NCBI GenBank assembly: GCA_017633615.1
Contig: JAGBPB010000011.1
Coordinates: 1 to 7,230, forward strand
DNA from: Bacteroidaceae bacterium
Lineage (GTDB): Bacteria > Bacteroidota > Bacteroidia > Bacteroidales > Bacteroidaceae
DNA length: 7,230 nt
Direction of reading: 5' to 3'
Part shown: positions 1-6,350 of the stretch, in pieces
Layout: every line of letters begins with the position of its first letter
Numbering within the stretch: position 1 is the stretch's first letter
The notes under the pieces: model-generated
Told to the model about the DNA's origin: nothing
Database searches by the model: none
Seen by the model: only the letters and a program-made list of their open reading frames with translations
Program-made: the position numbers and the translations under genes

Positions 1-341
1 CAGTTTGTGACAACAGCGGCGCCAAGGAGTGCCTCTGCATCCGTGTACTTGGCGGAACAAAGAAGCGTTACGCTACAGTAGGTGATACTATCGTAGTTAC
101 CGTTAAGAGCGTTATTCCTTCAAGCGATATGAAGAAGGGTACCGTTTCAAAGGCACTCGTAGTTCGTACCAAGAAAGAGATCCGTCGTGCCGATGGTTCT
201 TATATCCGTTTTGACGATAACGCCTGCGTGCTTCTGGCTAACACAGGTGAAATCAAGGGTAGCCGTATCTTCGGTCCGGTAGCACGTGAGTTGCGTGCCG
301 TCAATATGAAGGTGGTTTCATTGGCTCCTGAAGTACTTTAA
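1..341 (+). CDS. rplN: 50S ribosomal protein L14 (uL14), 5' end missing
   Basis: The reading frame is open from base 3 (the first two bases finish a codon begun outside the window) and ends in TAA at 339-341, giving 112 visible residues. From the start VCDNSGAKE to the end VVSLAPEVL it matches L14. Bacteroidales L14 is about 121 residues as I recall it, so only about nine N-terminal residues should be missing. L14 binds 23S rRNA in the large subunit and contacts 16S rRNA across the subunit interface. The conserved runs [20 protein letters not shown] and [13 protein letters not shown] are all present. An internal ATG at 129 lies in the same frame but is Met within the protein, not a start. rplX follows after 19 nt, the normal order. 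No odd residues were seen. Confidence 0.97.
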   Translation, partial: VCDNSGAKECLCIRVLGGTKKRYATVGDTIVVTVKSVIPSSDMKKGTVSKALVVRTKKEIRRADGSYIRFDDNACVLLANTGEIKGSRIFGPVARELRAVNMKVVSLAPEVL

Positions 342-360
342 TCAAAAAAAGTAAAGAGTA

Positions 361-681
361 ATGAGTAAATTACATATTAAAAAGAACGACACCGTATACG
401 TAAATGCCGGTGAGGACAAAGGCAAGACCGGTAAGGTACTGAAGGTGCTCGTTAAGGAACAGAGGGCTATTGTTGAAGGCGTCAACTTCGTCTCCAAGCA
501 CACCAAGCCCAGCGCCAAGAATCCTCAGGGTGGTATCATCAAGCAGGAGGCGCCTATCCACATTTCAAACCTTAACCCCGTTGATCCCAAGACCGGTGGT
601 CCCGCACGTATCGGCCGTAAGAAGAACGCTGAGGGTAAGACTGTACGTTATTCCAAGAAATCAGGAGAGGAGATCAAGTAA
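361..681 (+). CDS. rplX: 50S ribosomal protein L24 (uL24)
   Basis: This encodes 106 residues, the usual L24 size. The N-terminal part (about residues 5-38) is a KOW-type RNA-binding motif, with [20 protein letters not shown] matching the family consensus. A central [10 protein letters not shown] and a C-terminal basic tail follow. L24 is an early assembly protein that binds the 5' region of 23S rRNA and lies near the peptide exit tunnel. The ATG at 361 is chosen because it begins the KOW domain with the usual short lead; upstream is an A-rich stretch with only a weak AAAGAG element. The stop codon overlaps the start of rplE by one base (TAATG), which suggests translational coupling of L24 and L5. 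Confidence 0.97.
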   Translation: MSKLHIKKNDTVYVNAGEDKGKTGKVLKVLVKEQRAIVEGVNFVSKHTKPSAKNPQGGIIKQEAPIHISNLNPVDPKTGGPARIGRKKNAEGKTVRYSKKSGEEIK

Positions 682-1235
682 TGAGTACTACTGCAAATCT
701 TAAGAAAGAGTATGCTGAGCGCATCGCTCCGGCATTAAAGGAGAAATTCCACTATACTTCTTCAATGCAGATTCCTGTCCTGAAGAAGATCGTGATCAAC
801 CAGGGTATGGGTAAGCTTGCCATTGCCGATAAGAAGATCATTGATACCGCTATCGCTGAGTTGACCACTATCACCGGTCAGAAGGCTGTGGCTACCGTAT
901 CAAAGAAGGATATCGCCAACTTCAAGCTTCGTAAGAAAATGCCTATCGGCGTTATGGTTACATTGCGTCGTGAGCGTATGTATGAGTTCCTTGAGCGTCT
1001 TATTCGTGTGGCTCTGCCCCGTATCCGTGACTTCAAGGGTATTGAGAGTAAGTTTGACGGTATGGGTAACTACTCACTGGGTATCCAGGAGCAGATTATC
1101 TTCCCGGAGATCAACATCGACAGCATATCACACATTCTGGGTATGAACATCACTTTCGTTACATCAGCCAAGACTGATGAGGAGGGTTATGCTCTGCTCA
1201 AGGAGTTCGGTCTGCCGTTCAAGAATGAAAAATAA
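681..1235 (+). CDS. rplE: 50S ribosomal protein L5 (uL5)
   Basis: This encodes 184 residues, close to the E. coli protein (179). L5 sits in the central protuberance and binds 5S rRNA together with L18, which is encoded downstream. Family landmarks are visible: the N-terminal [11 protein letters not shown] (about residues 35-45), [21 protein letters not shown] (the L5 signature region, here split for length), the central [13 protein letters not shown], and [15 protein letters not shown] toward the C terminus. The start ATG shares its A with the last base of the rplX stop. An AGAGGAG element at 666-672, inside the end of rplX, lies 8 nt from the start and may serve as a ribosome binding site. 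In E. coli the rplE start region is the S8 repressor target; I did not find a clear equivalent here. Confidence 0.97.
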   Translation: MSTTANLKKEYAERIAPALKEKFHYTSSMQIPVLKKIVINQGMGKLAIADKKIIDTAIAELTTITGQKAVATVSKKDIANFKLRKKMPIGVMVTLRRERMYEFLERLIRVALPRIRDFKGIESKFDGMGNYSLGIQEQIIFPEINIDSISHILGMNITFVTSAKTDEEGYALLKEFGLPFKNEK

Positions 1236-1243
1236 GTAAGAAT

Positions 1244-1543
1244 ATGGCAAAAGAATCAATGAAGGCCCGCGAGGTAAAGCGCGCTAAGATGGCTGCCAAG
1301 TACGCCAAGAAGCGTGCTGCTCTTAAGGAGATCGTTCGCAAGGGTGATCCCGAGGCTGCTTATGAGGCTGCTCAGAAGCTCCAGGATCTGCCTTACAATG
1401 CAAATCCTATCCGTCAGCACAACCGTTGCAAGCTTACAGGCCGTCCCAAGGGTTACATGCGTATGTTCGGTCTTTCCAGAATTCAGTTCCGTGAGATGGC
1501 ATCTCAGGGCCTGATTCCCGGTGTACGCAAGGCCAGCTGGTAA
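1244..1543 (+). CDS. rpsN: 30S ribosomal protein S14 (uS14), zinc-free long form
   Basis: This encodes 99 residues, the length of the long, zinc-independent (C-) S14 type. The short zinc-binding type is about 61 residues with CxxC pairs; here the only cysteine is Cys62 in [12 protein letters not shown], so no zinc ribbon can form. The C-terminal signature [15 protein letters not shown] (about residues 72-86) and the final VRKASW are typical. S14 is a late-binding protein of the 30S head. The N-terminal half is a highly basic, probably helical extension. The gene begins 8 nt after rplE with an A-rich leader and no SD motif. It is followed by a 66-nt gap, the longest in the window, with unusual structure described separately. 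Confidence 0.97.
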   Translation: MAKESMKAREVKRAKMAAKYAKKRAALKEIVRKGDPEAAYEAAQKLQDLPYNANPIRQHNRCKLTGRPKGYMRMFGLSRIQFREMASQGLIPGVRKASW

Positions 1544-1587
1544 TTAAATATGCTAGTGAGTGTTAATTAAATATTGTCAGGGAGTCC
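1541..1587 (+). repeat. imperfect tandem duplication in the rpsN-rpsH spacer
   Basis: The 11-mer TAATTAAATAT occurs exactly at 1541-1551 and again at 1564-1574, a 23-nt period. Similarity extends beyond it: the first copy continues with GCTAGTGAGT, the second with TGTCAGGGAGT, which align with a few changes and one indel. The first copy includes the rpsN stop codon (1541-1543). This looks like a slippage or duplication event that lengthened the spacer. A/T-rich 11-mers can recur by chance, but adjacency and the extended similarity make duplication more likely. Confidence 0.6.
1550..1570 (+). other. six-codon mini-ORF between rpsN and rpsH
   Basis: ATG at 1550 opens a frame of six codons (MLVSVN) closed by TAA at 1568-1570, three bases before the hairpin that precedes rpsH. 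It starts 6 nt after the rpsN stop and has no SD motif. If translated it would place a terminating ribosome next to the hairpin and could affect rpsH initiation. A chance ATG in A/T-rich DNA is equally possible; no conservation evidence is available here. Confidence 0.2.
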
Positions 1588-1595
1588 TGATCAAT
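1573..1595 (+). promoter_or_regulatory. bulged hairpin upstream of rpsH
   Basis: Bases 1573-1581 (ATTGTCAGG) pair with 1586-1595 (CCTGATCAAT) to give nine base pairs, with a single unpaired T at 1591 and a GAGT tetraloop at 1582-1585. The structure ends 14 nt before the rpsH start. It is not followed by a T-run (the downstream sequence is TTAAAAACAAATTT), so it does not look like an intrinsic terminator. It could be a regulatory or mRNA-processing element; S8 is a known translational autoregulator in E. coli, but its target there lies elsewhere and no S8-specific core was identified here. Confidence 0.45.
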
Positions 1596-1609
1596 TTAAA
1601 AACAAATTT

Positions 1610-2005
1610 ATGACAGATCCTATTGCAGATTATCTGACGAGGCTGCGCAATGCCATCCAGGCAAAGCACAAGGTGGTAGAGATACCCGCCTCAAATCTCA
1701 AAAAAGACATCACAAAGATTCTTTTTGAGAAGGGTTACATCCTGAACTACAAGTTCGTAGAGGATGGACCTCAGGGGACCATCAAGGTCGCTCTGAAATA
1801 CGACCCGGTGAACAAATGCAACGCAATCAAGAAGCTGGAGAGAATTTCTTCTCCCGGTTTGCGTCAGTACACCGGCTATCGTGATATGCCGAGAGTAATC
1901 AATGGTTTGGGTATTGCTATAATATCCACATCAAAAGGTGTTATGACTGACAAAGAGGCCGCACAACTCAAGATTGGTGGTGAGGTGCTTTGCTATGTCT
2001 ATTAA
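1610..2005 (+). CDS. rpsH: 30S ribosomal protein S8 (uS8)
   Basis: This encodes 131 residues beginning MTDPIADYLTRLRNA, the family-standard N terminus. S8 is a primary 16S rRNA binder (helix 21 region) needed for assembly of the 30S platform, and in E. coli it represses the spc operon. The C-terminal signature ISTSKGVMTDKEA (about residues 105-117) is intact, followed by GGEVLCYVY. The frame is open upstream to a TTG at 1574, but that would add twelve non-family residues encoded partly by the hairpin, so ATG at 1610 is chosen. There is no SD motif; the leader is A/T-rich. rplF follows after 16 nt. Confidence 0.96.
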   Translation: MTDPIADYLTRLRNAIQAKHKVVEIPASNLKKDITKILFEKGYILNYKFVEDGPQGTIKVALKYDPVNKCNAIKKLERISSPGLRQYTGYRDMPRVINGLGIAIISTSKGVMTDKEAAQLKIGGEVLCYVY

Positions 2006-2007
2006 TT

Positions 2008-2014
2008 GAAGGAG
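2008..2014 (+). promoter_or_regulatory. Shine-Dalgarno site of rplF
   Basis: GAAGGAG, lying just after the rpsH stop codon, ends 7 nt before the rplF ATG, an optimal spacing. Six bases (AAGGAG) match the usual anti-SD of 16S rRNA. It stands out because most neighbouring genes (rpsN, rpsH, rplR, rpsE, secY, map, rpmJ, rpsM, rpsK) have no such motif. Confidence 0.7.
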
Positions 2015-2021
2015 ATATACT

Positions 2022-2591
2022 ATGTCTAGAATCGGAAAATTACCTATTCAGATTCCTGCTGGTGTAACAGTTACATTCCAGGATGACGTGGTTGCAGTGA
2101 AAGGCCCCAAGGGCTCACTGTCACAGAAGATTGATCCTTCAGTAAAAGTGTCAATAGAGAACGGAGTTATCACCCTTGAGGAGAACCCCGATGTTCTTCA
2201 GGACAACCCCAAGCAGCGTCATGCATTCCACGGACTGTATCGCGCTTTGGTAAACAACATGGTTGTAGGTGTTTCTGAAGGTTATAAGAAAGAGATGGAG
2301 GTTGTCGGTGTAGGTTACCGTGTATCAAATCAGGGTAACGTTATCACTTTTGAACTTCTGCATTCTCACTCAATCGTATTGGTTCTGCCCGCAGAAATCA
2401 AGGTTGAGACAAAGTCAGAGAGAAATAAGAACCCGCTCATCACTCTGGAGTCATGCGACAAGCAGCTTCTGGGTCAGGTATGTGCCAAGATTCGTTCTTT
2501 CCGTAAGCCTGAGCCTTACAAGGGTAAGGGTATTAAGTTTGTGGATGAGGTACTCCGTCGTAAGTCGGGTAAGTCAGCCGCTGCTAAGTAA
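2022..2591 (+). CDS. rplF: 50S ribosomal protein L6 (uL6)
   Basis: This encodes 189 residues, slightly longer than E. coli L6 (177) mainly through a basic, Ala/Lys-rich C-terminal tail. L6 has two similar alpha/beta domains, here roughly residues 1-80 and 85-175. MSRIGKLPIQIPAGV is the standard start, VKGPKGSLS is the conserved turn of the first domain, EVVGVGYRV opens the second, and RKPEPYKGKGIKF (about 161-173) is the C-terminal signature. The protein binds 23S rRNA near the sarcin-ricin loop and the factor-binding region. It has one of the clearest ribosome binding sites of the window. rplR follows after 23 nt. Confidence 0.97.
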   Translation: MSRIGKLPIQIPAGVTVTFQDDVVAVKGPKGSLSQKIDPSVKVSIENGVITLEENPDVLQDNPKQRHAFHGLYRALVNNMVVGVSEGYKKEMEVVGVGYRVSNQGNVITFELLHSHSIVLVLPAEIKVETKSERNKNPLITLESCDKQLLGQVCAKIRSFRKPEPYKGKGIKFVDEVLRRKSGKSAAAK

Positions 2592-2614
2592 TTAACATTT
2601 AAAGATGTAACATT

Positions 2615-2956
2615 ATGTCAGCAAAAACAGAAAGACGAAATAAGATCAAGTTCCGCGTTCGCAATAAGATTTCAGGTACAGCTGAGCGTCCGCGTATGAG
2701 CGTTTTCAGAAGCAACAAGCAGATTTACGTTCAGATCATCGATGATCTGGCCGGTAAGACTCTGGCTGCAGCTTCATCACTTGGCATGGCTAAGATGTCA
2801 GGTAAGGAGCAGGCTGCCAAGGTTGGAGAGCTTATTGCACAGAATGCCAAGGAGGCAGGTATCACCACTGTTGTATTTGACCGCAATGGTTTCCTGTACC
2901 ATGGTAGAGTTAAGGAATTGGCAGATGCCGCACGCAAGAGCGGTCTCACATTTTAA
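2615..2956 (+). CDS. rplR: 50S ribosomal protein L18 (uL18)
   Basis: This encodes 113 residues, within the normal bacterial L18 range (114-120). The N-terminal 20 residues are strongly basic ([15 protein letters not shown]) and in the family contact 5S rRNA. The conserved core is visible as [19 protein letters not shown] (about 25-43), TLAAASS, and the C-terminal [19 protein letters not shown] (about 86-104). L18 carries 5S rRNA into the central protuberance together with L5. The leader (TAACATT before the ATG) lacks an SD motif. rpsE begins 12 nt after the stop. Confidence 0.97.
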   Translation: MSAKTERRNKIKFRVRNKISGTAERPRMSVFRSNKQIYVQIIDDLAGKTLAAASSLGMAKMSGKEQAAKVGELIAQNAKEAGITTVVFDRNGFLYHGRVKELADAARKSGLTF

Positions 2957-2968
2957 ACTACGATTGCT

Positions 2969-3478
2969 ATGACAAATAAAGTTAAGGTTACAAATGATGT
3001 CGAGCTGAAAGACAGGCTCGTTGCAATCAACCGTGTGACTAAGGTTACAAAGGGTGGTCGTACGTTTAGTTTTGCCGCTATAGTTGTTGTAGGTGACGGC
3101 AACGGTATTATCGGACTTGGTCTGGGTAAGGCCAGTGAGGTTACCGCCGCTATCGCCAAGGGCGTTGAGGCAGCTAAGAAGGAACTCATTCGTGTTCCCG
3201 TTCTTAAGGGAACCGTTCCTCATGAGCAGACTGCCCGTTACGGTGGTGCTGAGGTGTTCATGAAGCCTGCAGCTCCCGGTACCGGTGTTGTAGCCGGTGG
3301 TGCTATGCGTGCCGTTCTTGAAAGTGTTGGTATTACTGATGTGTTGGCTAAGTCTAAGGGCTCATCCAACCCCCACAATCTGGTTAAGGCTACTCTTAAG
3401 GCACTCTCTGAGATGCGTGACCCCAAAACTGTAGCCCAGAACCGTGGTATCAGTATGAGTAAAGTATTTAACGGATAA
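2969..3478 (+). CDS. rpsE: 30S ribosomal protein S5 (uS5)
   Basis: This encodes 169 residues, normal for S5. The N-terminal double-stranded-RNA-binding-like domain spans about residues 10-75 and contains the family signature beginning at [12 protein letters not shown] (20-31) and continuing through [16 protein letters not shown]. The C-terminal domain (about 80-160) includes [18 protein letters not shown] and [14 protein letters not shown]5 lies at the mRNA entry channel with S3 and S4 and affects decoding accuracy. The ATG at 2969 has no SD motif. Its TAA stop is built into a nine-base perfect SD for rpmD, so S5 termination and L30 initiation are probably linked. Confidence 0.97.
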   Translation: MTNKVKVTNDVELKDRLVAINRVTKVTKGGRTFSFAAIVVVGDGNGIIGLGLGKASEVTAAIAKGVEAAKKELIRVPVLKGTVPHEQTARYGGAEVFMKPAAPGTGVVAGGAMRAVLESVGITDVLAKSKGSSNPHNLVKATLKALSEMRDPKTVAQNRGISMSKVFNG

Positions 3479-3484
3479 GGAGGT
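3476..3484 (+). promoter_or_regulatory. full-length Shine-Dalgarno site of rpmD, overlapping the rpsE stop
   Basis: TAAGGAGGT is complementary over nine bases to the standard bacterial anti-SD tail of 16S rRNA, and seven bases separate it from the rpmD ATG at 3492. Its first three bases are the rpsE stop codon. It is the strongest SD in the window, in a lineage where SD sequences are usually scarce. Confidence 0.8.
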
Positions 3485-3491
3485 TACAGAT

Positions 3492-3668
3492 ATGGCAAAA
3501 ATCAAGATCAAACAGACCAAGAGTCGTATTGGTGCTCCCGTAGATCAGAGAAGAACTCTCGATGCACTGGGACTTCGTAAACTCAACAGAGTAGTTGAGC
3601 TTGAGGATAATCCTTCAGTGAGAGGTATGATCAACAAGGTACATCACCTGGTAACCGTAATCGATTAA
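3492..3668 (+). CDS. rpmD: 50S ribosomal protein L30 (uL30)
   Basis: This short gene encodes 58 residues from ATG at 3492 to TAA at 3666-3668: [16 protein letters not shown], then [15 protein letters not shown] (about residues 18-32), then [15 protein letters not shown] (about 40-54). These are the conserved blocks of bacterial L30, which is normally 58-60 residues and folds as a small ferredoxin-like domain on 23S rRNA. Position between rpsE and rplO is the standard spc order. The gene is led by a nine-base SD. It is complete, with no anomalies in the protein. Confidence 0.96.
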   Translation: MAKIKIKQTKSRIGAPVDQRRTLDALGLRKLNRVVELEDNPSVRGMINKVHHLVTVID

Positions 3669-3686
3669 TTTTAAAAAGTGAGAGCT

Positions 3687-4133
3687 ATGAAGTTAAATAC
3701 ATTGAAACCGGCAGAGGGCTCAACCCAGTCACGTAAGAGAATCGGCCGTGGACCTGGTTCAGGTCTGGGCGGTACTTCCACACGTGGTAGCAAGGGTGCC
3801 AAGTCACGTTCCGGTTATGCTAGAAAAATTGGTTTTGAAGGTGGTCAGATGCCTCTTCAGCGTCTTGTTCCGAAGTTCGGATTCAAGAACATCAATCATG
3901 TTGAGTACAAGGCTATAAATCTGGATATCATCCAGGCTCTGGCTGAGAAGAACAATCTTGAGAAGGTTACTGTTGCCGATCTCGTTGCAGCAGGTTTCGT
4001 TTCTTCAAAGCAGCTTGTCAAGATTCTGGGTAACGGCCAGCTCACCAAGAAGGTGGATGTTGAGGCTAATGCATTTTCCAAGAGTGCAACCGCTGCCATT
4101 GAGGCCGTAGGTGGAACCGCTATCAAACTTTAA
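3687..4133 (+). CDS. rplO: 50S ribosomal protein L15 (uL15)
   Basis: This encodes 148 residues from ATG at 3687. A GTG at 3678 in the same frame would add only three residues; the ATG gives the family-standard start (MKLNTLKPAEGS). The Gly/Arg-rich N-terminal tail (RKRIGRGPGSGLGGTSTRG, about 16-34) threads into 23S rRNA. The globular C-terminal part carries GFEGGQMPLQRLVPKFGFKN (about 49-68) and ends in AFSKSATAAIEAVGGTAIKL. One oddity: the usually conserved RGHKG of the tail reads RGSKG, a His-to-Ser change at residue 35. L15 is a late assembly protein of the large subunit. secY begins only 5 nt after the stop, as expected for coupled expression. Confidence 0.97.
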   Translation: MKLNTLKPAEGSTQSRKRIGRGPGSGLGGTSTRGSKGAKSRSGYARKIGFEGGQMPLQRLVPKFGFKNINHVEYKAINLDIIQALAEKNNLEKVTVADLVAAGFVSSKQLVKILGNGQLTKKVDVEANAFSKSATAAIEAVGGTAIKL

Positions 4134-4138
4134 GAGAG

Positions 4139-5539
4139 ATGAACGAGAATCTTCTGAAATATATCATAATCTTTGTAGTTGTCGTTCTTGTCGCCTTCGT
4201 TATAATCAAGAACAGGGAGACATTAAAGAACATCTCAAAGATTGAGGATCTCAGGAAGCGTCTTCTCACAACGGTACTGTTTATTGCAGTGTACCGTTTG
4301 GGAACACACATCCTGCTGCCTGGTGTTGATGCCGATATGCTGAGCAATCTGCAGAGACAGACCAGTTCAGGCCTTCTTTCTCTGCTGGATATGTTCTCAG
4401 GAGGTGCTTTCTCCAATGCTTCTATCTTTGCATTGGGTATCATGCCTTACATCTCAGCTTCTATCGTTCTGCAGCTGCTTACTATAGCAGTACCCAGTTT
4501 CCAGAAGCTTCAGAAAGAGGGAGAAAGCGGCCGAATGAAGATCAACCAGTATACCCGCTATCTGACACTTGCTATTCTCGTCGTTCAGGGTCCTTCATAT
4601 CTGCTTAACCTGAGACATCAGGTTGGTATTGATGTGATACCTGTAGAGTGGGGATGGTTTGTTACCACTTCAACATTAATCCTTGCCGCCGGTAGTTCAT
4701 TCATCCTTTGGTTGGGTGAGCGCATCACAGACAAGGGTATTGGTAACGGTGTGTCATTCATCATCATGGTTGGTATCATTGCCCGTTTCCCGTCTGCATT
4801 CATGCAGGAACTGGCATCTCGTATGTCTGCTCTTGGTGCTACAGGTGGTGGCTTGGTTATGTTCCTCTTTGAGATTGTTGTACTTCTTCTGGCTACTGCC
4901 GGTACAATATTGCTTGTTCAGGGAGTCCGTAAGGTTCCTGTACAGTATGCCAAGCGTATTGAAGGCGGCCGTCAGATAGGAGGCGCACGTCAGTATATCC
5001 CTCTTAAGGTGAATGCTGCCAACGTTATGCCTATCATCTTTGCACAGGCCATTATGTTCATTCCTATCGCAATTGTAGGTACCGGTGAACAGTCTGGTTT
5101 TTGGCTTAAGTTGATGGATACTGACGGTTGGGTTTATAATGTCATTTATGCAGTGCTGATCATTGCCTTCACAATCTTCTATACAGCTGTTACGGTTAAT
5201 CCGCAGCAAATGGCAGAAGACTTGAAGCGTAACAACGGTTTTATTCCTGGTGTTAAACCCGGCAAACCGACCGCTGATTACATTGACACTGTGATGTCAC
5301 GCATTACTTGGCCTGGAGCCCTGTTCCTCACAATTGTCGCTGTTATGCCGGCTTTCGCCCGTTTGTTTGGTGTGAATCAGGCTTTTGCTCAGTTCTTTGG
5401 AGGTACATCGCTCATCATTCTTGTCGGTGTCGTTCTTGACACTTTGCAACAGATTGAGAGTCATCTCCTGATGCGCCACTATGACGGTCTGCTCAAGACT
5501 GGTCGTATTAAGGGTCGCTCAGGTCTGAACGCTTATTGA
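4139..5539 (+). CDS. secY: protein translocase subunit SecY with an extra N-terminal membrane segment
   Basis: SecY forms the channel of the SecYEG translocon in the inner membrane. The 466-residue product shows the expected ten helices (TM1 about 43-60; plug and TM2 about 80-118; TM10 about 420-440). Diagnostic motifs are the plug region LLDMFSGGAFSN (82-93), ALGIMPYISASIVLQLL, the cytosolic loop VPVQYAKRI (266-274), and the loop NPQQMAEDLKRNNGFIPG (354-371), both loops being sites of SecA and ribosome contact. The oddity is the N terminus: family members start close to the ETLKNISKIEDLRKR segment, here at 27-41, but this protein first has MNENLLK and about 16 uninterrupted hydrophobic residues (8-23). 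No ATG, GTG or TTG lies in frame between 4139 and the family core, so this start is effectively forced. The gene starts 5 nt after rplO and ends in TGA, the only non-TAA stop seen in the window. Confidence 0.96.
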   Translation: MNENLLKYIIIFVVVVLVAFVIIKNRETLKNISKIEDLRKRLLTTVLFIAVYRLGTHILLPGVDADMLSNLQRQTSSGLLSLLDMFSGGAFSNASIFALGIMPYISASIVLQLLTIAVPSFQKLQKEGESGRMKINQYTRYLTLAILVVQGPSYLLNLRHQVGIDVIPVEWGWFVTTSTLILAAGSSFILWLGERITDKGIGNGVSFIIMVGIIARFPSAFMQELASRMSALGATGGGLVMFLFEIVVLLLATAGTILLVQGVRKVPVQYAKRIEGGRQIGGARQYIPLKVNAANVMPIIFAQAIMFIPIAIVGTGEQSGFWLKLMDTDGWVYNVIYAVLIIAFTIFYTAVTVNPQQMAEDLKRNNGFIPGVKPGKPTADYIDTVMSRITWPGALFLTIVAVMPAFARLFGVNQAFAQFFGGTSLIILVGVVLDTLQQIESHLLMRHYDGLLKTGRIKGRSGLNAY

Positions 5540-5548
5540 TATATTGAA

Positions 5549-6349
5549 ATGATATTTCTTAAGACTGAGGAGGAGATTGCGTTGATGCGGGCAGCTAATC
5601 AGCTTGTCGGCAAAACTCTTGGTGAAGTTGCCAAGCTTATCAAACCTGGCGTGACCACCAATGAGCTGACGCGTGTCGCAGAGGAATTCATCCGCGATAA
5701 CGGGGCTGAACCCACTTTCAAGGGTTATCCCAACCAGGATGACGTTCCTTTCCCGGCAGCACTCTGCACATCAGTCAATGAAATGGTTGTACACGGTATC
5801 CCGAACGATGAACCCTTGAAAGAGGGTGACATCGTTTCGGTGGACTGTGGAACGCTTCTTAACGGCTACAACGGTGATTCTGCCTATACTTTTGCTGTTG
5901 GTGAAATCTCACCTGAAGTAAGGCAGTTGCTTAAAGTCACTAAGGAATCACTTTACCTTGGCATAGAGCAGGCCGTAGCCGGAAAGCGTCTCGGTGATAT
6001 AGGTTATGCTGTACAGTCTCATTGTGAGTCACACGGATATGGTGTGGTACGTGAGTTTGTAGGACATGGCATAGGTCGCGAGATGCATGAGGATCCTTGT
6101 GTTCCCAATTATGGAAAACGCGGTTACGGAACAATGCTCAAGAAGGGTATGTGCATCGCAATCGAGCCAATGATTACATTGGGTGACAGAAGGATCGTTA
6201 TGGACAGTGATGATGGTTGGGGCGTACGTACCCGTGACCGCAGGCCTGCTGCTCATTTTGAGCATACCGTTGCAGTTTATGCCGGCAAGGCAGAAATTCT
6301 GTCCACGTTTGACTATATAGCCGAAGTTTTAGGAGATAAGGAGTTTTAA
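5549..6349 (+). CDS. map: type I methionine aminopeptidase
   Basis: This encodes 266 residues of the MetAP type I (peptidase M24A) pitta-bread fold. The enzyme removes the initiator Met from nascent cytosolic proteins after deformylation when the second residue is small. All five metal ligands are present: Asp99 (SVDCG), Asp110 (NGDSAYTF), His173 (GHGIG), Glu206 (AIEPM) and Glu238 (HFEHT). His82 (VVHGIP) and His180 (EMHEDP) correspond to the conserved substrate-pocket histidines. There is no N-terminal zinc-finger extension, as expected for a bacterial type Ia enzyme. ATG at 5549 follows secY by 9 nt and lacks an SD. The stop is one base before the infA start. Location beside secY and infA is known from many bacteria; adk, often found between secY and map elsewhere, is absent. 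Confidence 0.97.
   Translation: MIFLKTEEEIALMRAANQLVGKTLGEVAKLIKPGVTTNELTRVAEEFIRDNGAEPTFKGYPNQDDVPFPAALCTSVNEMVVHGIPNDEPLKEGDIVSVDCGTLLNGYNGDSAYTFAVGEISPEVRQLLKVTKESLYLGIEQAVAGKRLGDIGYAVQSHCESHGYGVVREFVGHGIGREMHEDPCVPNYGKRGYGTMLKKGMCIAIEPMITLGDRRIVMDSDDGWGVRTRDRRPAAHFEHTVAVYAGKAEILSTFDYIAEVLGDKEF
6337..6343 (+). promoter_or_regulatory. Shine-Dalgarno site of infA, inside the map 3' end
   Basis: TAAGGAG matches seven bases of the anti-SD complement and ends 7 nt before the infA ATG at 6351. It lies within the last codons of map (Gly-Asp-Lys-Glu-Phe), so protein sequence and initiation signal constrain each other. A second AGGAG sits at 6331-6335. Confidence 0.65.
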
Positions 6350-6350
6350 T

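Noticed and set aside
1237..1246. Shared 10-mer TAAGAATATG at the starts of rpsN and rpmJ (6574-6583)
   Set aside because: A/T-rich leaders of this type are common here; two matches are not enough to claim a shared regulatory element, although both genes encode zinc-free proteins.
1574..1609. TTG start extending S8 by twelve residues
   Set aside because: The extra residues do not match the S8 family and are partly encoded by the hairpin; ATG at 1610 gives the standard 131-residue protein.
2007..2030. rplF leader resembles the leader of common expression vectors, followed by a TCTAGA site
   Set aside because: The match is short, the surrounding sequence is native and collinear with the operon, and AAGGAG plus an A/T spacer is a generic efficient leader; no sign of a construct.
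3678..3686. GTG start for L15
   Set aside because: It adds only three residues outside the family start; ATG at 3687 gives the usual 148-residue length.
4423..4430. TATCTTTG, a match to the Bacteroides -7 promoter consensus TAnnTTTG (also TACTTTTG at 5887-5894)
   Set aside because: Both lie inside conserved coding sequence, I saw no convincing -33 TTTG partner, and such 6-base matches are expected by chance.
4754..5209. Long open frame on the minus strand inside secY (also 2798-3223 and 6781-7203)
   Set aside because: These lie opposite highly conserved genes, resemble no known protein and show no leader signals of their own; they are by-products of codon bias on the + strand.
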